Position numbers and translations under genes: made by a program. From contig OX352765.1 of the NCBI GenBank assembly GCA_947095585.1, positions 56,570,920-56,634,919 on the forward strand: a stretch of 64,000 nucleotides of DNA, given 5' to 3'. Positions 10,607 through 20,863 of this stretch are shown here, piece after piece. Source of the DNA: Nephrocerus scutellatus. Its lineage: Eukaryota > Arthropoda > Insecta > Diptera > Pipunculidae. A model generated the notes under the pieces. The model was not told the origin of the DNA. It did no database searches and saw only the letters and a program-made list of their open reading frames with translations. Every line of letters starts with the position of its first letter. Positions within the stretch are counted from its first letter, which is position 1.

Positions 10607-11041
10607 TCAACGGATCCTGGCTTGTAAAAATGTCTGACTAATATCGAATTCTAAAGATGGTAATGACGATGTGATCTTTGGAATAATTAGGACCTTCAGT
10701 GTTGCTAATTGAATTGCGTTGAACCTGGATGCCAGGTGCAATGTTGTACGACCATGCGTGTTTCCACTGGTTGTCTCACCAATACCTGCTATTACGTTTC
10801 TGCAATTTTCTCTCGGTAGTCCTAATTTCTGAACCATGGCTTCGGTCACGAATGAGGCTTGAGAAGCGGTGTCTAACAAGGCGCGGCATGGTCTTGGAAT
10901 GCCAAAATTGTCCCATACATGTACTATTGCTGTAGGTAGTACAGTTTGCAAAGTGCAATTTAGCGTAACATTCTGGTTATCATCCAAGTTTGTGACATAA
11001 GTTTTGGTTACGTTTTCGCATGGATTGTCATTCAGCTCCAT
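10607..11041 (-). pseudogene. Bel-A protease (A17 type)
   Basis: Open for 144 codons. The active-site text is CRALLDTASQASFVTE; BEL/Pao proteases usually read LLDSGSQASF, so the D-S-G triad is D-T-A here, a likely loss of the catalytic Gly. AGIGETTSGN and the LIIPKITSSLPS string follow, as in the family. The frame ends near the RT start at 10602 with a change of frame. Confidence 0.85.
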
Positions 11042-11090
11042 TGGCGACCAATGTTTTGGTTTTTGTATCTATGTGAAGGAGCGTGTGATG

Positions 11091-12006
11091 TTAATACGAG
11101 CAGTCACGACATCCGCTACGAACTCTACAATCGTAAACTGAATGCCCGAAATTGAGGCAATTAAAACATCTTTTGCTGGTACTGATTAAGTTTCTGCGTT
11201 CTTCTACTGGTAACTCCTTGAATCGATCGCAATCAATTAATCGATGTTGTTGGTTGTTGCATGCTATGCAATTAGGATTGGTAGTAATGGCAAAACTATT
11301 TCTCAGTCTACCAGTTGTACCAGTTGTGCTCGATCTCAGCGCCTTTAACCCGTCTGAGGTGTCCAACAACTTTCTAACATTTGAGGCATTGGCTATCTGC
11401 ACGCTTGATTGATCCGTATAAATGAGTTAATTTTGTGCCGTTTACGATCATATCTCTGTCTTAATTTGTTCAATGCCTCAATGTAATTGGATTCTGTGAT
11501 TTTAAAGTGTTTCACTAGGGAATATGCGTCTCCCTTAAGCAAACCCATTAAGTAATGAATCATTTGTACAGGGCTAATATCTTTACTATGTACACTCGAA
11601 TGAAATAAGTCAAAAAAAAACTCAGCCATTCGGTATAATCACCGGAAAAGTCGGGAATTTTTAATTTAGCAAGTCGCACTTCTGGCGCTGCACTTATGCT
11701 GGTGGCGTTCAAACTATTATCTTCACTTGTCGAATTTAATTCGTTAATGCTTTTCTTTTTAATCTTCTTTGCTTCTTTGGATTCATCCATTTTTGATTCT
11801 TCCGAGTCATCCAAAGCAAATATTGACGATTCCACGCTATCTATCTTGTCGAGAATTTCCTTTGCGCGGTTGACCTTTAGGCGCATTTCTTCAATTGTTT
11901 CACCGAGATTTTCCTTTATGCTGTTTCAAAAATTCGCCAATTTGGTCAGGAGACCTCGGTAAATGGAGCGCTGTCTCTTGTATCCATCTAATTCGTTGGC
12001 ACTCAT
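11091..12006 (-). pseudogene. Bel-A gag with zinc knuckles
   Basis: Gag starts at the minus-strand ATG at 12006 (MSANELDGYKR...) and meets a TGA at 11926-11928. Later frames (11886-11560, 11629-11393, 11402-11091) carry the BEL gag core (VRLAKLKIPDFSGDYTEW, LMGLLKGDAYSLVKH) and then two knuckles (CIACNNQQHRLIDC and CFNCLNFGHSVYDC). A frameshift lies near 11600 and another near 11395. The order and motifs are those of BEL/Pao gag, which packages element RNA. Confidence 0.88.
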
Positions 12007-12723
12007 TTTGAATGATAATGCCAGAAGTGTAAATCGATATAAATGTTCAACGAGAATTGATTTCTAAGATGGTGGACGTTTTCCACGATCGTATATATAT
12101 TCATAAATAATGAATTTATTTGAAATATTCCAGAATCATGAAAATCGATATAAATGATTTTGAATGATTATGCCAGAAGCGAAAATCGATCTGTGTGCAA
12201 CAAGAATTGCCTTTTAGCTTTAATCCGAATCTTGAAAATCGATGCAACAAGAATTGATTTCTAAGATAGTGGATGTTTTCAACGCTCGTATATATATTCA
12301 CAAATAGTGAATTTATTTGAAATATTCCAGAATCATGAAAATCAATATAAATGATTTTGAATGATTATGCCAGAAGCGAAAATCGATATATATGCAACAA
12401 GAATTGCCTTTTAGCTTTAATCAAAATCTTGAAAATCGATGCAACAAGAACTGATTTCTAAGATGGTGGACGTTTTCCATATTTCCGTATATTTCCAAAT
12501 AGTAAATTTATTTCAAATATTTTCACTTAGCTGTAAATCCGGGTTTGTTAAATAATCTTGAAAATCGATATAGGTTGTGCAACAATGATTGCCTTTTAGC
12601 TGTAATCCGAATCTTGAAAATCGATGCACCAAAAATTTATTTCTAAGATGGTGGACGTTTCCACGCTAGTATAAATTCACAGGTAGTAAAAATTTATTTA
12701 AAATTATTTTAACTTAGCTGTAA
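12007..12723. repeat. Bel-A leader with tandem repeats
   Basis: Untranslated leader between primer site and gag. The block aagatggtggacgtttt recurs at about 12066, 12263, 12461 and 12645, giving roughly four imperfect repeats with spacings of 184-198 bp. Each contains several aaaatcgat(a/g) strings. No coding frame. Confidence 0.85.
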
Positions 12724-12724
12724 A

Positions 12725-12741
12725 TCCGTCACGAAGGACCA
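12725..12741 (-). promoter_or_regulatory. Bel-A primer binding site
   Basis: Minus-strand TGGTCCTTCGTGACGG follows the LTR terminal CA without a gap. The leading TGG pairs with a tRNA CCA end. Bel-B shares the first ten bases (TGGTCCTTCG) at 29407. I cannot assign the tRNA from memory. Confidence 0.82.
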
Positions 12742-13173
12742 TGTTCAGAATTGAATTAATAATTAATAATTAATTGCTGATGAAAAAATTATATCTCTTT
12801 GAATTTATTTAGATCTTTTTCTTTCTTGATAATAATCCTGTGTTGCTTCTTGCTTGATAATTTGCTTCTAAAAAAAATAAGTTTTTAACATTCAGACTTG
12901 CTGCCTTGGCAGTTTTCACGGCAAGTTTCTTTTCCAAAATTGATAATTGGTTTACATGTGCTTGATTTTTTTTTATAATCTATTTCTAATTACATTTTCG
13001 GACTTAATATAATATTACATTTCATATCATTTATTTAATTTTTCATAAGTATGTAAATTAAGTGTTATTTAAAATTGAGTAATTTGGGTAGATATTCATT
13101 AAATTAATATTTTTAATCATACTAAATTGTCTTGCTGTGTTTCAGGTGAATGACCATAAATTGAATTCAAACA
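12742..13173 (-). repeat. Bel-A 5' LTR
   Basis: 432 bp, minus-strand ends TGTTTGAATTC...CTGAACA, matching 7124-7575 with several short indels. Right flank is tgata, the proposed target duplication, followed at once by gypsy-E integrase text. Confidence 0.92.
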
Positions 13174-13369
13174 TGATAATTTACCATAAATTAATTCAAA
13201 TGGTGAATAGCCTGTGTCAATGTGTAGAGTAGTGTTATATGCAAATGTGTAATAGGCTATCCATTTGTCCCATTCATTGTTTTCGGTGAAAGATAAAAGA
13301 AATTCATTCATCACTTTGTGGTTTTTTTGTAGAGATCGTTATGTTTCGTGGTGATATGGTGCTGAAATA
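13174..13369 (-). pseudogene. Gypsy-E integrase fragment (piece 2)
   Basis: Minus strand, reading from 13369: YISAPYHHET, then HKVMNEFLLSFTENNEWDKW, YYTFAYNTTLHIDTGYSPFELIYGK. This is the integrase core end and the TPFELV-type motif of gypsy elements. There is one TAA after HHET. Its left edge joins piece 3 across Bel-A in frame; its right edge is cut at 13370 by RTE sequence and resumes, after a small loss, in piece 1 at 29876. Confidence 0.9.
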
Positions 13370-14182
13370 TACGGTCAAGCGATAGGTACGGTCGGGCGTA
13401 GAAGAGAAATGGACACGCCTTAAGAATACTGTCATTAGTACTGCTGACTCCATCTTAGTCAGTAGTCGTAGAGATTGGAACGACTAGTTCGATGACGACT
13501 GTAAACTTTCGACTGAACGTAAGAAAGTTGCGTACCGAGGAATGCAACAATCTCACAGAACGCGGGTACGCGAAGATGAATATAAGGAGCTCAGAAGTTA
13601 TGAGCAACCAGTTCACCCGCGAAAGAAAGCAGCCTGGTAGAATAATCTCGTCCGTGAACTATAACAGTACAGAGAGCGGTATGACGTAATATACACCGCG
13701 TTTCATATACTGCAAAGACAAAGAGGCTTATCGCCGATCTCAAGGAAGAGCAGTTCATGAGTTGCTAAATGGCGAGTTAACTGAGGAATTTGAGGCTCCA
13801 CCAATGACCGAAGACCACACCATGCTGCCGCTATCAAGCATAGACGAAGTTAGTAGAGCGATAAATCGGCTGGAAAATAATAAGGCCCGGGGTCAGCTGG
13901 TATCCCAGCGGAGTTGATTAAGTCAGGAGGGTCCGCAATACATCAAGCAATTCATGAACTAATAGTGCTAGTATGGGAGGAAAAAGCGATGCCAAACTGG
14001 CGACTGGTGAAGAGGCATCCTGTGCCCCATACATAAGAAAGAGATATCACAATTATCGTGGTATAACGTTGTTGAGTACCGCGTTTAAGATTTTCTCCTC
14101 TATCCTACAAGACAGGATAGCCCCATATGCTAAAGTCATCATTGGTCCATACCAGTGTGGCATCATCCCAGGCAAATCAACA
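13370..14182 (+). mobile_element. RTE fragment, plus strand, internally deleted
   Basis: Plus-strand RTE text from the end of the endonuclease domain through the linker to the GKST block of RT. Landmarks are gtcaagcgatagg, the gaagagaaatg...acacgcctt string, gagttgctaaatgg and ggcaaatcaaca. It has internal deletions near 13390 and 13740 and many stops. At 14182 it meets the 3' (CAT)n end of a minus-strand RTE, so the minus-strand copy appears to have inserted into, or been joined to, this one. Confidence 0.85.
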
Positions 14183-14803
14183 TCATCATCATCATATTTG
14201 GCTCTACAACCGGGGTCCGGTCCTGGCCTCCCACAAAAATCCTTTCCACCGGTCCCGATTTCGAGCCGATTTTATCCAGTTTGGCATCCCTCAACTCTGG
14301 GCGTCCTGGTCTACGCGAGCTAGATGTCCTGCCCACCAGAGCCTACCAAGCTTAATTTTCTTCACGATGTCGACATCGCGGTAACGCTCGTAGATCTCAT
14401 CATTATAGAGTCTCCGAAATCGTCCTTCCTGACATACGGGGCCAACAATTCTCCGTAAAACTTTTCTCTCGAACGCGGCTAAGAGGTCAGAATTCTTTTA
14501 CTAAGCACCCAAGTCACCGATATGTGAGTACTGGTATGATCATTATCTTATATGTCAACAGCTTGGATGTTATGGTTAAGTTTCTGGATTTTAAGAGTCT
14601 TGACAGACTAAAGTAGGCTTTGTTGTCTTTAAGCAACCGTGCGCGTATTTCTAGTTCCATGCTGTTATCGGCTGCTATAGTTGATCCAAGATAGTTAAAG
14701 GATTGTACTACTTTAAATTCGCGCTCCAATATTTGAATTGAGGGACCAATGTTGGATCTTCTACTCGCAGACGTGGCCACCATGTTCTTTGTTTTGCTCT
14801 CAT

Positions 14804-16285
14804 TTATATGCAGCCCAAGATTTCATGCCGCCTGCTCATCTGGATGAGAGCTTCCTGTACAGCTCTTCGGTTTCTACCAACGAAGTCAATATCCTCTGTG
14901 TAAGCCAGTATCTGAATGGACTTATAGAGGATTGTTCCTCTCGCCGTTACGTCAGAGTCTCGGATCACTTTCTCCAACGCCAGGTTGAAGAGGACGCAGG
15001 CCAGTCCATCCCCTTGTCGGATCCCGTTATAGATGTGGAATGGGATTGATAGTGATCCAGATATTTTTACTTGGCTTATAACATTGCTCATGGTCAACCT
15101 ACATAGTCGTGTCAGTTTATTTGGGATGCCGAATTCTCTCATGGCTTTATAAAGTTCTACTCTGGCTATGCTATCATAGGCGGCTTTAAAGTCTATAAAA
15201 AGATGGTGTAGTGAGTTTTGAAACTCTAGACATTTTTCCATCACCTGCCTTAGGGTGTAAATCTGATCAGTTGTTGATTTGCCTGGGATGAAGCCACACT
15301 GGTATGGACCAATGATGACTTTAGCGTATGGGGCTATCCTGTCTTGAAGGATAGAGGAGAAAATCTTATACGCGGTACTTAACAACGTTATACCGCGATA
15401 ATTGCTGCATTTTGTGATATCTCCCTTCTTATGTATGGGGCACAGAATGCCTCTTCGCCAGTCTTCTGGCATAACTTCTTCTTCCCATACTTGCACTATT
15501 ATTTCATGAATTGCTTGGTGTAATGTGGGGCCTCCTATTTTTATCAGTTCCGCTGGGATCCCATCAGATCCCGGGGCCTTATTATTTTTGAGCCGATTTA
15601 TCGCTCTGCTAACTTGGACTATGCTTGGTGGCGGCAGCATAGTATGATCTTCGGTCATTGGTGGAGCTTCAAATTCCTCAGTTAGCTGGCCATTTAGCAA
15701 CTCATGAAAGTGCTCTTTCCATCGCTCTAAGATGCCTTTAAGATCGGCGATCAGATTACCCTCTTTGTCCTTGCAGTATGTGCAACGCGGTGTATATTGC
15801 TTCATACCGAGGACTCTTTGGTAGAACTTCCGCGCCTGGTGCGGTCCTTGCTCTCTGTACTGTTCCAGTTCACGGACGAGGTTCTTCTCCCAGGCTGCTT
15901 TCTTTTGCCAGTGAACTGTTTTTTCATATCTTCTGAGCTCTTTATATTCATCTTCGCGTGCCCGCGTTCTATGAGATTGTTGCATTGCTCTGTGCGCAAC
16001 ATTCTTACGTTCAGTTGCTAGCTTACATTCGTCATCGAACCAGTCGTTTCGATCTCTACGACTACTGCCTAAGATGGACAGATGGCCCGACAGCTCAACC
16101 CCAGGACTTACTCCCCCTGCATTTAGGGCGAGTCCTATCGTTTGACCGTAGTTGCTTCTGGTCTTCATTGCGAAGGGCAGCCGTGTTGACTCGAATCTGA
16201 TTCGCGGATGCAGTCTTCCGTGATGATGCAATCCGCGCTCGGAGCACCATACCAACAAGATAGTGGTCCGAGTCGACGTTGGCAC
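14804..16285 (-). pseudogene. RTE reverse transcriptase frame (copy A)
   Basis: Open for 493 codons. About the first 40 residues are out-of-frame endonuclease text; the true RTE frame starts near SNYGQTIGLALNAG. It then shows the linker (NDWFDDECKLATERKN), NNKAPGSDGIPAEL (RT box 1), GILCPIHKKGD, NYRGITLLS, GFIPGKSTTDQ, FIDFKAAYDS (box A), GIRQGDGLACVLFN (box B) and AYTEDIDF (box C, 14891-14902). Glu replaces the first Asp of YxDD, so no polymerase activity is expected. The frame ends by a small deletion near 14840 just before the AARNLGLHINE motif, and a short frame at 14783-14514 continues the protein. All linker residues missing from the plus-strand RTE copies are present here. Confidence 0.9.
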
Positions 16286-16865
16286 CTCGGTACGTTCGTA
16301 CCGTCATCAGGTTCGGGTTGTGGCGGCGGTCTATCAACACGTGCTCTATCTGGTTGCGAGTGCCTCCATCGGGAGATACCCAGGTGGATTTGTGGATATT
16401 TTTACGCACAAACCTTGTACTAGCAACGACCAAATTATTGCTTTCTGCCATCTCTATGACTCGTTGTCCATTGTCATAAGTGTTCTCGTGTAAGCTATGG
16501 GTGCCAATCTACTGCCTGAATACTGGCTCCCTACCTATTTTAGCATTCATATGCCCCAGAATGATTTTTACATCATACTGAGGGCAGGCATTGAGTTCCC
16601 GTTCGACTTATTCAAAGAATTCTTCTTTTTCATCATCTGGGGTATCCTCTGTAGGTGCGCGAACGTTTATGAGGCTTATGTTTTTAAATTTGCCCCGCAC
16701 GCGAAGGGTGCATAGACGTTCATTTATTGCTTTAAAGCCGATAACGGTGGGTTTCATTCTTTTGCTGACTAGAAACCCCACCCCGAGCACATGATGTCTT
16801 GCATGACAGCTGTAATAAATGTCATATTCTGATTTTTGTAAGACACCATTCCCTGTCCACCGCAT
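16095..16865 (-). pseudogene. RTE endonuclease domain (copy A)
   Basis: Apurinic-type (EEP) endonuclease in two frames, 16865-16608 and 16451-16095, separated by a frameshift near 16600 and stop codons near 16500. Visible motifs are MRWTGNGVLQ, VSKRMKPTV, VRAPTED, then ESNNLVVAST, SPDGGTRNQIEHVLIDRRH and VDSDHYLVGM. In the last conserved box, copy A has Glu (codon at plus 16344-16346) where copy B and the plus-strand RTE copies have Asp, so a catalytic residue was lost after duplication. It would have nicked target DNA for primed reverse transcription. Confidence 0.87.
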
Positions 16866-17221
16866 CTCCTGAATTGCTGTTTAGTCAGCATTATATTTAG
16901 ACAGGGTATCGGCTAGCTGCTGTGCAGCTCGAGCTCTATACAGTGAGCGTACGTTCCATGAGAAAATTCTTAAATCGCTTAGCAGTTTTCGTTGCCGTGG
17001 TCGTCGTCGTTCATCAGTGTATCCGAGGCTGATTCCGTAATAATAATTTTTTTACAGGCGAGGTTATTGGCCTCGCGCCAACCTTACTTTGAAGGGACTA
17101 GCCCGATCAGTCAGCTTTTCCTGCATTGGAGGAAAATTACCAGCGGCCACCACGTGGAGGTTTGATCGCACTTCCACCAGTCAGAGATAGTTACGGCCAC
17201 ATGCAATTCTAGAGGATTCGA

Positions 17222-17687
17222 TGTTATTCCCCCTATTTCTGCTTCGAATAGTATTTTAATTTCCATGAATAATTCGAATGGTATTTTATTTTCCGTATTT
17301 CCTGTGGACGCTTAAAATGAAAGAACACGTTTTTCCTTTTTTTGACTCTCTCTTTTATTTTCTTAATAACCTTTTCTTTTCACTGTCCAGTAGCCAATAC
17401 AATATGATAGCAGAAATTTTATTCATACACTTCTTTTACAAACTTTGTTTGATATCAACACGACAACTGGTTTTTGACGTTTTACTACATAAGTTTCTAC
17501 ATTTTTTAGGACTGTTCGTGCAATATAAGTGCAGACAAAATATTTTCAAGAAAATTCAAGAGAACAATCAATATTTACAATTCATAAAGAAATTAATTTG
17601 TGGTTAATAAAGATATCAATTCATAATATTTATTCTACAAATTTGTTTTGGTTATTTTCCAATATCAATCAGCAATCAGCTCGAACA
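17222..17687 (-). repeat. Bel-B 3' LTR, duplicated copy
   Basis: 466 bp, minus-strand ends TGTTCGAGCTG...GGAATAACA. Same sequence as 23278-23743 and about 97% like the 5' LTR at 29408-29875. A purine tract (cggcggggagta) lies just inside at 17688-17700. Confidence 0.9.
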
Positions 17688-19347
17688 TACTCCCCGCCGT
17701 TGACGATACATCGTCAATGAATGGGTAATATACACAATTTTGCTACTGGACGCTCTATTGTAGAATTAGCAGTTTTAAGCGTCACTACTCTGACTATCTG
17801 GTCATCTCCGGGATGTCTTTGGATCACTCAGCCCATGGGCCATCTACATGCCAGTGAGTTCTCATCTTTAACCAGAACGACGTCATCTTTTTTGATATTT
17901 TCTTTAGGTTTTCTCCGTTTGTGCCTTTGTTGTAGTGTATTTAAATATTCGGTTGAATATTTTTTCCAAAATATCTGCGTTCGCTTTTGTATGCGCTGCC
18001 ACCTGGATAACAAGGCATCTGATGTAGAGTCAATTTGTGATTCAGGGACAGCTTCGACTCGCTTCCCGATTAAAAAATGAGACGGTGTAAGTATCTCGTA
18101 ACTTTCATCTTGCAACGTTGCGAAAAGTGGGCGCGAATTCAGGATGTTCTCAATTTGGCATACGAGAGTAGCCATTTCTTCAAAGGTCAAATTTACATTT
18201 AAAGTGGAGTTCAACAAATGTGTCTTGACCGATTTAACCGCGGATTCCCACAAACCACCCATGTGCGGTGAAGAGGGCGGTATGAAATGCCATTGAATAT
18301 TATGTCTACTAAGAAAACCTGAAATGAGATAATTCTGATTAATCTTCGTTATCAACTTGTAGGCATCATCCAATATTCTTCTTGCGCCGATAAAATTGGA
18401 GCCATTATCGGTATATATATTGGTTGGGACGCCTCTTCTGGCGTAAAAACATTTAAGTGCAGCCAAAAATGCTTCACTGGTTAAGTCGCTCACTGGTTCA
18501 ATATGTATAGACTTCACTGATAGGCACACGAAGATGCACAAATATCCTTTAATCGTGGTTGAACCTTGCCCCCGTTTGGACGCAAAATAGATAGGTCCCG
18601 CAAAATCAATTCCGCAGTTTGGAAACGGGTGCGTAGGCGTTACGCGTTCTGTCGGCAAACTTCCCATTAATTGATTAGTGACCCATTTTGCATGTCTCAC
18701 ACATATTATGCAATTCTTCAAAATCGATCTTATTTTGTTGCGCCCATTTAGGATCCAGTACTTCTGTCTCAAGAGACTGTTGGTTAAGGTGGGACCAGCA
18801 TGAAAATTCTCACGGTGAATTTCTCGTATCAGCTTCTCAGTATAAGTATGATCAGGCGGACGTATAATCGGATGTCGGCTGTCGTAGTCGCAATCGGCGT
18901 TGTGTAGTCGACCACCTACTCGTAGTATTCCCGTTGAGTCGACGAAAGGATTTCTTTCGCCGTTAATTCACAACCTTTTCTATTTCTCAAATCGCGACAC
19001 CTCAGATTATCTACAAAACGCCTCACATATGCTACGATACGTAGAATCTGGTGCAGGTTCGATTTTCTTTCAAATAGGTTATTTAACTAATCGCTTTGTA
19101 CGGTGATTTGGAAAACGTATTCGATGAATTTTCTCTTGCTGGTTTCTCTGTCAATCTCCTTTTCATCAATTTCTAAACTTGATTCGTCTGTAGATGGATG
19201 AAGAGCAATTGGCTGGCTCAATCATTCGGGTCCACACCACCATTGTCGCAAATTAACCAATCTAGCTGGCGATACTCCTCTCGATCTGTGGTCCGCCGGA
19301 TTGTCGCTGGACTTCACATTTGACCAGTGTTGTCGCGGGAATTTGTT
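17688..19347 (-). pseudogene. Bel-B integrase region, duplicated copy
   Basis: Minus strand. The main frame 18772-17828 (314 codons) is a BEL/Pao integrase: zinc region end (CIICVRHAKW), core with GIDFAGPIYF, IYTDNGSNFIGA and MGGLWESAVKSV (D, D, E), ENILNSRPLFA, LTPSHFLIGK, and the tail DDVVLVKDENSLACRWPMG. The last codon before the stop is a TGA where the family has Arg, so only the extreme C-terminus is lost. Upstream (19347-18775) the RNase H end (WSNVKSSDNPADHRSRG) and the integrase N-terminus are readable with frame changes. It ends at the LTR fragment that starts at 19348. Confidence 0.9.
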
Positions 19348-19804
19348 TGTGAAAGGATTACACCAGTGATCATTTCCTAATTACCCATTCATAACATTTT
19401 CATACAAATTAATATATACCTACTAACTTCGAACTTCGTTAATTGAATATTTGCCTAACGCCTAAATCAGCATATCATCCATCTATCCATACATACCTGT
19501 ATACCGCATGCATTTCCCTTATCAATTAAACAACAAACACACGTATCATACATACGTACGTTGTACACAATGCATTGCGCTCGTCATTAAACGACGGCAA
19601 GCGTAAAGCCAAACATTATTATTGATGGTTCATATTAAATGCGCTCTGTCAGGTGCATGAACTTGAAATAATAATGCTGACACGCCGAATGCATATAGGG
19701 AATGCAATTTATTGAAAATAATGCTGAATCTAAAAAAATAATGCTGACGCAATAAAGTATGCGAGGTGATTTGGGTTCAATTATCGAAGGTCGGAAAATG
19801 GAAT
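19348..19804 (+). repeat. LTR fragment (duplicated copy of the solo LTR)
   Basis: Begins TGTGAAAGGATTACACC after tgtt, exactly like 25413. It keeps about 104 bp (19530-19640) that copy B has lost, and is cut at 19804 by the tandem duplication junction, so the TATA region and 3' end are absent. Confidence 0.85.
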
Positions 19805-20242
19805 GAAGAACAGTTCATGAGTTGCTAAATGGCGAGTTAACTGAGGAATTTGAGGCTCCACCAATGACCGAAGACCACACCATGCTGCCGCTATCAAGCA
19901 TAGACGAAGTTAGTAGAGCGATAAATCGGCTGGAAAATAATAAGGCCCGGGGTCAGCTGGTATCCCAGCGGAGTTGATTAAGTCAGGAGGGTCCGCAATA
20001 CATCAAGCAATTCATGAACTAATAGTGCTAGTATGGGAGGAAGAAGCGATGCCAAACTGGCGACTGGTGAAGAGGCATCCTGTGCCCCATACATAAGAAA
20101 GAGATATCACAATTATCGTGGTATAACGTTGTTGAGTACCGCGTTTAAGATTTTCTCCTCTATCCTACAAGACAGGATAGCCCCATATGCTAAAGTCATC
20201 ATTGGTCCATACCAGTGTGGCATCATCCCAGGCAAATCAACA
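19805..20242 (+). mobile_element. RTE fragment, plus strand (copy B)
   Basis: Same as 13745-14182. It starts at the duplication breakpoint inside the RTE linker and ends where the minus-strand RTE 3' end begins. One visible difference from copy A is aagaag versus aaaaag near 20041. Confidence 0.87.
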
Positions 20243-20863
20243 TCATCATCATCATATTTGGCTCTACAACCGGGGTCCGGTCCTGGCCTCCCACAAAAAT
20301 CCTTTCCACCGGTCCCGATTTCGAGCCGATTTTATCCAGTTTGGCATCCCTCAACTCTGGGCGTCCTGGTCTACGCGAGCTAGATGTCCTGCCCACCAGA
20401 GCCTACCAAGCTTAATTTTCTTCACGATGTCGACATCGCGGTAACGCTCGTAGATCTCATCATTATAGAGTCTCCGAAATCGTCCTTCCTGACATACGGG
20501 GCCAACAATTCTCCGTAAAACTTTTCTCTCGAACGCGGCTAAGAGGTCAGAATTCTTTTACTAAGCACCCAAGTCACCGATATGTGAGTACTGGTATGAT
20601 CATTATCTTATATGTCAACAGCTTGGATGTTATGGTTAAGTTTCTGGATTTTAAGAGTCTTGACAGACTAAAGTAGGCTTTGTTGTCTTTAAGCAACCGT
20701 GCGCGTATTTCTAGTTCCATGCTGTTATCGGCTGCTATAGTTGATCCAAGATAGTTAAAGGATTGTACTACTTTAAATTCGCGCTCCAATATTTGAATTG
20801 AGGGACCAATGTTGGATCTTCTACTCGCAGACGTGGCCACCATGTTCTTTGTTTTGCTCTCAT

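Larger units (their letters stand above)
7124..13173 (-). mobile_element. Bel-A, full-length BEL/Pao retrotransposon
   Basis: Minus-strand element of 6050 bp with two LTRs (7124-7575 and 12742-13173), primer site, repeat-rich leader, gag, A17-type protease, RT, RNase H remnant and integrase in the order typical of BEL/Pao. It sits inside the gypsy-E integrase gene; the flanks tgcta/tgata fit a 5-bp target duplication with one mutation. The LTRs differ by several indels (452 versus 432 bp), so the insertion is not recent. Multiple stops and frameshifts run through the coding region, and part of RNase H looks deleted. Confidence 0.95.
14183..17221 (-). mobile_element. RTE non-LTR retrotransposon, nearly full length
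   Basis: Minus strand. The 3' end at 14183-14193 is a (CAT)n run on the plus strand, that is (ATG)n at the RTE terminus, typical of the clade, which ends in short tandem repeats instead of poly(A). Then follow the C-terminal domain (with a gap near 14200-14400 relative to full copies), RT, linker, endonuclease and a 5' region reaching at least 17110. The border with the Bel-B LTR at 17222 is not sharply resolved. Stops and frameshifts near 14790, 16290, 16480 and 16860 inactivate it. Confidence 0.88.
13745..19804. repeat. 6.06-kb tandem duplication, copy A
   Basis: Matches 19805-25764 along its whole length, with an offset of 6060 bp in the first 3 kb and small indel shifts later. By eye I count roughly 20 substitutions plus three indels: about 4 net bp at 17150-17165, 9 bp at 18691 and about 104 bp inside the LTR at 19530-19640. 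The unit contains the RTE pair, the Bel-B 3' half and part of the solo LTR. The junction carries short microhomology (gaa.ga...cagttcatgag). Confidence 0.93.
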
